Source: Ruminococcus sp. (GTDB lineage: Bacteria; Bacillota; Clostridia; Oscillospirales; Ruminococcaceae). From it: a DNA stretch of 44,892 nucleotides. A program made the position numbers and the translations under genes. The notes below the pieces were generated by a model that ran no database searches, was not told where the DNA came from, and saw only the letters and a list, made by a program, of their open reading frames with translations. Shown piece by piece: positions 1 through 5,438 of the stretch (positions are counted from its first letter, which is position 1; each line of letters begins with the position of its first letter). Location of the stretch: the NCBI GenBank assembly GCA_021200415.1, contig JAJQGO010000045.1, forward strand, positions 1 to 44,892, given 5' to 3'.

Positions 1-52
1 TTGTATAGCCGTTTTCGTCCGACGTTGCTATAATGTGATATGGTTTTGCCAT
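1..52 (-). CDS. 5' end of an unidentified phage gene (partial)
   Basis: An ATG at 52 opens a frame that runs leftward off the window, beginning MAKPYHIIATSDENGYT. An AGAGG ribosome-binding site lies 7 bases upstream, and the gene starts 14 bases after the stop of the preceding small ORF, so it is probably the next gene of the same leftward operon. Only 17 residues are visible, too few to name a family. Confidence 0.5.
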   Translation of the reverse strand, partial: MAKPYHIIATSDENGYT

Positions 53-66
53 TGAGCAACCTCTTT

Positions 67-315
67 CTATTTGCTTTCAGTCGAATGTCTGAATCGATCA
101 TAAAGCTTTACGGCTTTTCTTATCTGCGAACGTACCGTAACAGACAATGCCTTAAAACTATCTTGTTTTTCAAGATAAAACAAATATGTTTCGCCGTCGT
201 TGTAGGGCAGCGTATTATCTGCTCTTTTCATTCTTGATACTGTATCTGATATTACGGCATTTGAATATGATGTATTTTCGCTTAACCATTTACTAAAGCT
301 TTCATTTTCAACCAT
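67..315 (-). CDS. Small protein coupled to the cytosine methyltransferase, unknown function
   Basis: This is an 82-residue protein, rich in charged residues, without membrane segment or signal peptide. Its start overlaps the end of the C5-methyltransferase gene by 8 bp, so the two are translationally coupled. The sequence (SKWLSENTSYSNAVISDTVS near the N terminus, then a segment ending SQIRKAVKLYDRF) looks helical and resembles small ORFs seen beside type II methyltransferases, but I cannot name a family. A role in the restriction-modification locus is inferred from position only. Confidence 0.6.
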   Translation of the reverse strand: MVENESFSKWLSENTSYSNAVISDTVSRMKRADNTLPYNDGETYLFYLEKQDSFKALSVTVRSQIRKAVKLYDRFRHSTESK

Positions 316-1210
316 TTTCCTTTTCCCCCGCTACTGAAATAACCGTGCGTGCAACATAACGCGCCAAATTAACCGGAACAGCATTGCCAATCATTTGTTC
401 TATATCGGTTTTGCTGCCAGTCCATTTGAAATCGTCCGGAAATGTTTGAATTTTCGCACGTTCCTCTGTCGTAAGTGCATGAAGCGAATCCGAAACAGGG
501 CAAGCATCATTTTTATGCCCCGGATAACCTTTCGGAACAGGCCTATTCACCCCACGCATTGTGGGTGCTGGTTCATCAATCGAGAAAATAGCACGTCTGC
601 TATAATTGCGGGGGTGTCTATAATAATACTCAAAGCCTAAAGAATCGCCGAAATAGTCCCGCAACGTCATAGGCTTTTTTGCTAAGTTTTCTTCAAATTT
701 AGCCAATGCAAAATTATCGTTAGCATTTTTCTGTCCAAAGCAAATAAAACGCTTTCGCTTTTGTGGCGTTCCGCAAAGACTTGCGTCAAGGACAATTTCT
801 GTCAGCCCATAGCCGCTATTCTTAAAAATTTCTCTTGCATGATTGTAAGCGTGGCTATTACGCGCACGGTCTACATTTTCCTTAACAAAAAAATTAGGCA
901 TATAGCCTGCTATGATGTTAGCAAAACTCTCTGTTAATTCAGCACGACCCGCTTCAATGCGTTTTCCTGCATGAGAAAAATCTTGACAGGGCGGACCGCC
1001 AATAATTATGTCAGGCTCATATTTCTTTATCTCTGTAATGGCTGCTTCTGTATCAGTCAAATCAAATTTCAATACAGGATGCTTAAAGTTTGCTGAATAG
1101 CAATTAACAGCAGCGCCCCACCATTCAAAGGCTGCTACTATTTCAAAGCCTTCTAATTGAAATCCTAAAGATAGGCCGCCACAACCTGCAAATAAATCTA
1201 CAACTCTCAT
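308..1210 (-). CDS. DNA (cytosine-5) methyltransferase
   Basis: This 300-residue enzyme transfers a methyl group from S-adenosylmethionine to cytosine C5 in a specific DNA site. The motif order is canonical: motif I DLFAGCGGLSLGF (residues 5-17), motif IV GGPPCQDFS with catalytic Cys75, motif VI ENV, motif VIII QKRKR and motif X IGNAVPVNLA near the C terminus. I chose ATG at 1210 because motif I normally lies at the extreme N terminus and an AAAGGTAG ribosome-binding site precedes it; the frame is open 26 codons further upstream. The adjacent divergent endonuclease remnant suggests a former type II restriction-modification pair, so the phage probably keeps the methyltransferase for protection against host restriction. 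Confidence 0.93.
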   Translation of the reverse strand: MRVVDLFAGCGGLSLGFQLEGFEIVAAFEWWGAAVNCYSANFKHPVLKFDLTDTEAAITEIKKYEPDIIIGGPPCQDFSHAGKRIEAGRAELTESFANIIAGYMPNFFVKENVDRARNSHAYNHAREIFKNSGYGLTEIVLDASLCGTPQKRKRFICFGQKNANDNFALAKFEENLAKKPMTLRDYFGDSLGFEYYYRHPRNYSRRAIFSIDEPAPTMRGVNRPVPKGYPGHKNDACPVSDSLHALTTEERAKIQTFPDDFKWTGSKTDIEQMIGNAVPVNLARYVARTVISVAGEKENG

Positions 1211-1276
1211 AATAGGGGCTACCTTTTCGTTGGAGTGTGGTATAATAACATTGGTGTATTGTGTACCACCGTATTT

Positions 1277-1319
1277 ATTATAACACAAATATCAAGCTGA
1301 CGTCAACAGTTTGACGTCA
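1277..1319 (-). promoter_or_regulatory. Methyltransferase promoter overlapping two GACGTC palindromes
   Basis: On the - strand a -35 TTGACG (1306-1301) and a -10 TATAAT (1282-1277) are separated by 18 bp and point into the C5-methyltransferase gene. The -35 lies on one of two identical palindromes TGACGTCA (1298-1305 and 1312-1319), spaced 14 bp. The endonuclease remnant starts divergently at 1337, so the palindromes sit in the shared intergenic region. They could be operators or, if the enzyme recognises GACGTC, methylation sites that autoregulate transcription. Confidence 0.55.
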
Positions 1320-1336
1320 CTTTTTCGGAGGTTTTT

Positions 1337-1465
1337 ATGGCAAGCGGCCTTTTCGGGATTGAACATACAAACAGGCCAGACGCGCAGCACTGGACTAAAA
1401 ATTGTTTTAATTCCTCTTTTCCTGCCGCATTAGCAAATTACATGAGTAGTAATATTGTAAGCTGA
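1337..1465 (+). pseudogene. 5' remnant of a type II restriction endonuclease gene
   Basis: A GGAGG ribosome-binding site precedes an ATG and a 42-codon frame (start MASGLFGIEHTNRPDAQHWT, then FNSSFPAALANYM). This resembles the N terminus of HindVP-type restriction endonucleases, where a LFG-NSNRD stretch is followed by FNSSFP, though I recall this family from memory and cannot align it. The frame then runs into the reverse complement of the truncated adenine methyltransferase gene and stops. The rest of the endonuclease is missing, so the product cannot be active. It is divergent from, and adjacent to, a C5-methyltransferase, as expected for a decayed restriction-modification pair. Confidence 0.55.
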
Positions 1466-2200
1466 ATACTGTTCCATAATAAAAGCAGTTGCAGAATTAG
1501 AGAGCATGAATTTAATTCCTCGTTTATCCAGTTCATCACAACATTCACGCAGTCTTATTTGATCCTGTTTTGAAAATCCTCCTTTTGAATATCCCGTAAA
1601 ACTTGCAGTTTCAGAAACGGGGTCATACGGCGGGTCTAAATATACAAAAGTTCCCTTTTTTATCGTCCCCAATATTTCCGCATAATCCACCGAAGAAAAA
1701 TGAATTGTTGCAGAATTAAAATAAGCATTGACCGCACGGAGAACAGGCTCATTTACAATATTCGGGTTTTTATAATTTCCGAAAGGAGAATTAAATTCGC
1801 CTGCATTATTTACGCGGTACAATCCGTTATAGCACGTTTTGTTTAAGTATAATATACGCGCCGCTTTTTGCACCTCGGTCAATGAAGCATATTTGTCCGG
1901 GTTTCTATCCCAATCCCGGACGGCGTAAAAGAAATCTGATTCATTCTTATACTGCTTCAATTCTTCAATCAGTTCTTCTGCACTATCGCGGATAACGGTG
2001 TATACACATATTAAATCGCTGTTTATATCATTAACATAGGCAGTATCCGGCTGCAAGCGAAAAAGCACAGCCCCGCCACCTATAAATGGTTCGCAGTATG
2101 ATGTTATTCTATTCGGTAAAAGGGGCGTAAATGTTTCTATTAGTTGCCTTTTTCCACCGACCCATTTCAAAACAGGCGCAACCAGCTTGTTTTTCTTCAT
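1430..2200 (-). CDS. Dam-type DNA adenine methyltransferase, 3'-truncated
   Basis: This D12-class N6-adenine methyltransferase has 256 residues. The N-terminal KWVGGKRQL (residues 12-20) is the S-adenosylmethionine-binding region, FIGGGAV follows (39-45), and the catalytic DPPY is at 189-192. The start at 2200 (MKKNKLVAPV) has a strong AGGGGTG ribosome-binding site 8 bases upstream. Family members normally continue about 25-30 residues beyond the YNITT region and end in an RNY-type motif; here the frame goes to THVIC and stops, exactly where an endonuclease remnant begins on the other strand. The end was probably lost in a deletion. The core may still fold, but activity is uncertain. Confidence 0.85.
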   Translation of the reverse strand: MKKNKLVAPVLKWVGGKRQLIETFTPLLPNRITSYCEPFIGGGAVLFRLQPDTAYVNDINSDLICVYTVIRDSAEELIEELKQYKNESDFFYAVRDWDRNPDKYASLTEVQKAARILYLNKTCYNGLYRVNNAGEFNSPFGNYKNPNIVNEPVLRAVNAYFNSATIHFSSVDYAEILGTIKKGTFVYLDPPYDPVSETASFTGYSKGGFSKQDQIRLRECCDELDKRGIKFMLSNSATAFIMEQYSAYNITTHVIC

Positions 2201-2221
2201 CAGTAGCACCCCTTTCTTCAC

Positions 2222-2266
2222 ATACCTATACGGTATTGTTATAGCAGACAAGCCCCCAAAAAGCAA
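2222..2266 (-). promoter_or_regulatory. Promoter and possible operator of the adenine methyltransferase gene
   Basis: On the - strand, -35 TTGCTT (2266-2261), 17 bp spacing, and an extended -10 TGCTATAAC (2246-2238) lie about 40 bp upstream of the start codon at 2200. Directly downstream of the -10 is an inverted repeat ATACC...GGTAT (2222-2236), which could be an operator. Confidence 0.5.
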
Positions 2267-2269
2267 TGG

Positions 2270-2425
2270 ACAAACTGTGAATTTTTCGTCTTTTCACACT
2301 GTCGCTCATTTTCGAGTATCTGCGGGTATCGGCTGGCATTCGTCGACGGTAAAAACAATATTATTAGCTTGTTTCCCCCGCCGCCGGAGTCAGTGGAAAA
2401 CAACGGCAGTGAAGAAGAAGGCTAG
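2270..2425 (+). other. Possible 3' end of a lost gene
   Basis: One + frame is open without a start codon and ends with a proline run and acidic tail (LFPPPPESVENNGSEEEG) at the TAG at 2423-2425. A strong terminator follows 20 bp later, as expected for the end of a real gene. I see no start codon, ribosome-binding site or recognisable domain, so this may be a deletion remnant or chance. Confidence 0.2.
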
Positions 2426-2445
2426 ATTAATTATATGGAAACAAA

Positions 2446-2478
2446 AAACAGGCTGACAATTTAGATCAGCCTGTTTTT
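2446..2478 (+). terminator. Intrinsic terminator
   Basis: A perfect 11-bp stem AAACAGGCTGA / TCAGCCTGTTT with a 9-base loop is followed by TTTT. An A-run precedes it on the other side, so it may work in both directions. It closes whatever is transcribed rightward from the methyltransferase region. Confidence 0.75.
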
Positions 2479-2526
2479 GTTCTTTGCTCTGCTCTTTGTC
2501 ACTAATTTTTTTCATTTGTGAACTTT

Positions 2527-2565
2527 CTTAACTTGAAGTTAAGAAGAAAAAATATGTGCTATAAT
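2527..2565 (+). promoter_or_regulatory. Rightward promoter with palindromic operator
   Basis: An extended -10 TGCTATAAT (2557-2565) lies downstream of a perfect 17-bp palindrome CTTAACTTGAAGTTAAG (2527-2543) that occupies the -35 position. A repressor or activator binding the palindrome would control this promoter. No good -35 hexamer at 17 bp is present, which fits an extended -10 promoter or one that depends on an activator. Confidence 0.5.
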
Positions 2566-2769
2566 AAGGATAGTGAAGAAGGGCTTTAATTTATTTATAG
2601 TATTCTTCTTGTTAGTTATTTAATCTTTTTCTCTTCTTTGTTGTTTCTCTTTTTTATTAAATTATTTATTATTAGTTATTATTAGTGTTTTCCTTTTGTT
2701 CTTCTTCTTTTATTTTGAGTTTTATTCTTTTTTTTAGTTTATTGGTTTGAATGTTATTGTTGAGTATAG

Positions 2770-2839
2770 TTACTGTTACACTTAAGACTAAATTATAATA
2801 GCAATTTTTAAAAATATTACACTTTATTTTTGCTATAAT
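2770..2839 (+). promoter_or_regulatory. Two further rightward promoter-like sites
   Basis: The first has -35 TTACTG (2770-2775), 18 bp spacing and -10 TATAAT (2794-2799). The second is an extended -10 TGCTATAAT (2831-2839) identical to the one at 2557-2565 but without a clear -35. Both point toward the terminator at 3055 and the terminase genes. Confidence 0.4.
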
Positions 2840-2895
2840 AGGCATTATCTTTACTATAACAGACGAAAATTCATCGAGAAAGGAAAACAATTAAC

Positions 2896-2909
2896 ATAAC
2901 ATATGTTAT
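2896..2909. repeat. 14-bp perfect palindrome
   Basis: ATAACATATGTTAT reads the same on both strands. It lies about 55 bp downstream of the last extended -10 and 27 bp before the C-rich tract, so it is a candidate protein-binding site. Confidence 0.35.
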
Positions 2910-2935
2910 CGGACGTAATAAGCACCCTATATCCA

Positions 2936-2959
2936 CCCCCTACCCCTACCCATACCCCC
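2936..2959 (-). other. G-quadruplex-capable tract
   Basis: On the - strand there are four G runs of 5, 4, 3 and 5 bases with spacers of 2-3 bases. This meets the usual pattern for an intramolecular G-quadruplex. The rest of the region is AT-rich, so the tract stands out. It lies about 270 bp before TerS. Confidence 0.45.
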
Positions 2960-3054
2960 TAGTAGATAAGTACCTAGCAAGAGTCTGCTTTAGGTAATAG
3001 TCGATAGCTAGTCAGGGAGTGGCTAAATAGAAATATATATAATTTTAATTAATC

Positions 3055-3089
3055 AAGTACTGTAAAACAAAAAGATACAGTACTTTTTT
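3055..3089 (+). terminator. Intrinsic terminator
   Basis: A perfect 10-bp stem AAGTACTGTA / TACAGTACTT with an 11-base A-rich loop is followed by a T run. It would end transcripts from the promoters at 2527-2839 before they reach TerS, unless antitermination occurs. Confidence 0.65.
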
Positions 3090-3096
3090 AATTGCT

Positions 3097-3176
3097 TTAA
3101 AAGGCTTGTTGTAAAAAACTCTGATGGTATATATCCTCCGTACCAAGGAAAGAGATAAAAACAATAAGCCTTTTAA
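3097..3176 (+). ncRNA. Strong structured RNA element upstream of TerS
   Basis: Bases 3097-3112 pair with 3161-3176 in a 16-bp helix containing a single G-U pair. The enclosed 48 bases can form an inner hairpin with TGGTA / TACCA and flanking TCT / AGA. No U tract follows, so it is not a terminator. It sits in the 5' leader of the terminase operon, 60 bp before the TerS start, and could be a cis-regulatory leader, a processing site or a small RNA. I do not recognise a known RNA family. Confidence 0.4.
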
Positions 3177-3234
3177 TATTTAAATAATAAAGAGATTTAC
3201 TAGAAAAAACGAAGGAAGAGAGGTGAAAAAAGAG

Positions 3235-3774
3235 ATGAGCAATATATTTAGTACGAGAGGGACGACGGTGACGATATATCCGACGCCGCAGAGTTTAGCG
3301 GACAAGATAAACGAATATTTTGATTACTGTTTTGTAATGAGAATGGACAAGAGCTTGGGGATAGAAAGGCCGTATGAATTGCATACGCCGACGTATTCAG
3401 GGTTAGCGAGGTACTTGGGGTTCAGTACGAGAAGTGAGTTGTTAGGGTACTGCAACAAGGACGAGAGGTACACAGAAGTGGTAAAGAGGGGTTGCCTGAG
3501 GTTAGAGGACTACCTTGAAGGGAAGCTGGTGTACTCGAAAGCGCCGACGGGGATAATGTTTGCGTTAAAGAACAATGCGGGCTGGGAAGAAAAGACGAAG
3601 CAGCAGCTGATGGGAAGCGACGAGCAGCCGTTGGTATTTGGCTGGTCGGACAATGCGAAGGACGTAATAGATGCAACGGCGATGGCAGTAAAGCCGGCAG
3701 TAAAAGAGGGGGTACTACCCCCGCCCACCCCCAAAATAGAAGGTACTATAAGCGATGGCAGTAGCGACGACTAG
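3235..3774 (+). CDS. terS: Terminase small subunit
   Basis: The protein has about 179 residues and is the likely DNA-recognition subunit of the packaging motor. It begins TVTIYPTPQSLADKINEYFD, has a central helical part (YSGLARYLGFSTRSELLGYC) that looks like a DNA-binding fold, and ends in a Pro-rich and acidic tail. I prefer ATG at 3235, with AGGTG 9 bases upstream, but an in-frame GTG at 3223 is possible. Its 3' end overlaps TerL by 20 bp, the usual arrangement. The call rests on position, size and similarity to Bacillota phage TerS proteins recalled from memory. Confidence 0.8.
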   Translation: MSNIFSTRGTTVTIYPTPQSLADKINEYFDYCFVMRMDKSLGIERPYELHTPTYSGLARYLGFSTRSELLGYCNKDERYTEVVKRGCLRLEDYLEGKLVYSKAPTGIMFALKNNAGWEEKTKQQLMGSDEQPLVFGWSDNAKDVIDATAMAVKPAVKEGVLPPPTPKIEGTISDGSSDD

Positions 3775-5110
3775 TAGTAAGAATATAATAACGATACCAT
3801 ATACGCCGAGGCCGTTCTGGAGGGACGTGTTGCACCCGGCATTAGAGCAGTACAGGTTTGCAGTGATAGTGGCGCACAGACGGTTTGGAAAGAGTGTGGG
3901 AAGTGTAAACCACCTGATAAAGATGGCGCTGATGATGACAAAGCACAGAAGCCCGAACTACGCATACTTAGCGCCGTATTTGAAGCAGGCGAAGATGATA
4001 GCATGGGAATACTTAAAGTATTACAGTGCGAAGATACCGGCAAGAAGGATAAACGAGAGCGAGCTGTACATAGAACTGCCGAGTATGCACGCGGACGCGA
4101 GGGGAGCGAGGATATATGTAATAGGGGCTGACAGGCCGGACGGATTACGTGGAACGTACTGGGACGGAGTAGTAATAGACGAATACGCACAGATACGTAA
4201 AGGGCTGTGGGGCGAAGTAATAAGGCCTGCGCTGGCGGATCGTAACGGTTGGGCGGTGTTTATAGGGACACCGAAAGGGCAGAATCAGTTTTACGACATA
4301 TATTTGCAGGCAGAGAGAAATAATAATTGGTTTTCGTGCTTATACACGGTAGACGATACGCATATAATCCCGGAGCAGGAGCTTGAGGATATGAAGCGGA
4401 ACATGTCGCCGACAGAGATAAGGCAGGAGCTTTACTGTGATTTTGCGGCAGACGCTTACAACAGAATGATAAGCACAGACCTGATAAACGAAGCGATGGG
4501 GCGTGAGCTTGCGGAGGAAGATTACAAAGACATGCCTAAGATATTAGGTGTGGATGTGGCACGTTTCGGCGACGACAGTTGTGTAATTTTCCCAAGGCAG
4601 GGGCTTAAGGCGTTTGAGCCTGACATATACAAAGAGATAGACAACATGACGTTTACAGGAATAATAGCGCGTAAGATAGATGATTGGAAGCCGGATATGG
4701 TGTTTATAGACAGCGGACGCGGCGAAGGCGTTATAGACCGCTTAAGACAGTTGGGGTACAGAAGTAAAGTTATAGAAGTGCCGTTTGGCGGCAGGGCGAT
4801 ACTTGATACGCGCTACGTAAACAAAAGGGTAGAGATGTGGGATTCGTGCAGGCAATGGCTGATAGACGGAGGTTCGCTGCCGTATATGCCGGATTTGAGG
4901 GCAGAGCTTTCAACGCCGGAATATACGTTTGACGGGCAGAACCGTTATAAGCTGGAAAGCAAGGAGAACATCAAGAACAAGACAGGACGGTCGCCGGATA
5001 TAGCGGACGCGCTGTGTCTGACGTTTGCTTATCCTGTTTCGACGGCGAGGAATAATCTGTTTGAAAGAGCCAAGAGAATGGGCAAGCTTCATAGATACGG
5101 GACTTTGTAA
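3755..5110 (+). CDS. terL: Terminase large subunit
   Basis: This 451-residue ATPase-nuclease pumps DNA into the prohead and cuts the concatemer. The Walker A variant VAHRRFGKS lies at residues 39-47 and Walker B GVVIDEY at 138-144. The C-terminal RNase H-like nuclease has GVDVARFGDD (Asp267), then FIDSGRGEG, and SPDIADAL near residue 420. All key acidic residues expected of an active enzyme are present. It overlaps terS and is followed by head genes. Codon use favours ATA and AGG, unlike the capsid gene downstream. Confidence 0.96.
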   Translation: MAVATTSSKNIITIPYTPRPFWRDVLHPALEQYRFAVIVAHRRFGKSVGSVNHLIKMALMMTKHRSPNYAYLAPYLKQAKMIAWEYLKYYSAKIPARRINESELYIELPSMHADARGARIYVIGADRPDGLRGTYWDGVVIDEYAQIRKGLWGEVIRPALADRNGWAVFIGTPKGQNQFYDIYLQAERNNNWFSCLYTVDDTHIIPEQELEDMKRNMSPTEIRQELYCDFAADAYNRMISTDLINEAMGRELAEEDYKDMPKILGVDVARFGDDSCVIFPRQGLKAFEPDIYKEIDNMTFTGIIARKIDDWKPDMVFIDSGRGEGVIDRLRQLGYRSKVIEVPFGGRAILDTRYVNKRVEMWDSCRQWLIDGGSLPYMPDLRAELSTPEYTFDGQNRYKLESKENIKNKTGRSPDIADALCLTFAYPVSTARNNLFERAKRMGKLHRYGTL

Positions 5111-5138
5111 GTGTAAATAATTAAGGTGGTGAATGAAG

Positions 5139-5423
5139 ATGAATTTTTTAATTCCTGTAAGGGCTACAGCTTCAAGTGTTTTAGATGCTTCAAGCGCAGT
5201 ACCGGCTGCGAGCGTCGAAGTATTAAGCCATATGAGGCGAGGGCGCACAGCAATCGGTATCAGTGCGGTAAGCAAGGATGTGTATATCGGCGGGGAGGAC
5301 GTAACAGCGTCCACAGGAATGCCGGTAAAAGCCGGGGAAAGTATTGTAATCCCGGTGGGGAGTGACGCGGTAGCGCCGTTCTATGTAGTAGGGGGTAGCT
5401 GCATAATTACAGAGTTCTTTTAA
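5139..5423 (+). CDS. Small head-associated protein, possibly decoration or head-fibre type
   Basis: The product has 94 residues and no membrane segment. It is rich in Val, Ala, Ser and Gly with alternating hydrophobic residues (SVEVLSHMRRGRTAIGISAV, then GESIVIPVGSDAVAPFYVVG), which suggests a small beta-sandwich. ATG at 5139 has AAGGTGG 9 bases upstream; the ATG at 5133 is too close to it. Its place between TerL and portal and its beta-rich nature suggest a capsid decoration or stabilising role. This is inference. Confidence 0.6.
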   Translation: MNFLIPVRATASSVLDASSAVPAASVEVLSHMRRGRTAIGISAVSKDVYIGGEDVTASTGMPVKAGESIVIPVGSDAVAPFYVVGGSCIITEFF

Positions 5424-5438
5424 GGCGGTGCATGGCAT

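Larger units (their letters stand above)
2566..3054 (+). other. Long AT-rich non-coding region upstream of the packaging genes
   Basis: Nearly 500 bases carry no convincing gene. Bases 2580-2750 are a T-rich polypyrimidine tract on the + strand, whose complement yields a spurious Lys/Glu/Asn-rich frame. Bases 2770-2850 hold further promoter-like sequences; 2890-2960 hold a palindrome and a C-rich tract. Rightward promoters at the left edge and an intrinsic terminator at 3055-3089 would produce a non-coding transcript of about 200-500 nt. The position just before TerS also fits a packaging (cos/pac) or late-control region; I cannot tell which. Confidence 0.4.

Noticed and set aside
2187-2456. 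89-residue frame on the + strand
   Set aside because: It starts inside the adenine methyltransferase gene on the other strand, has no ribosome-binding site and no plausible composition.
2672-2890. 72-residue frame on the - strand
   Set aside because: It is the Lys/Glu/Asn complement of a T-rich tract, lacks a ribosome-binding site and domain, and overlaps promoter-like sequences.
3422-3734. Antisense frames opposite TerS
   Set aside because: They are shadows of the terminase gene with skewed Ser/Pro composition and no ribosome-binding sites.
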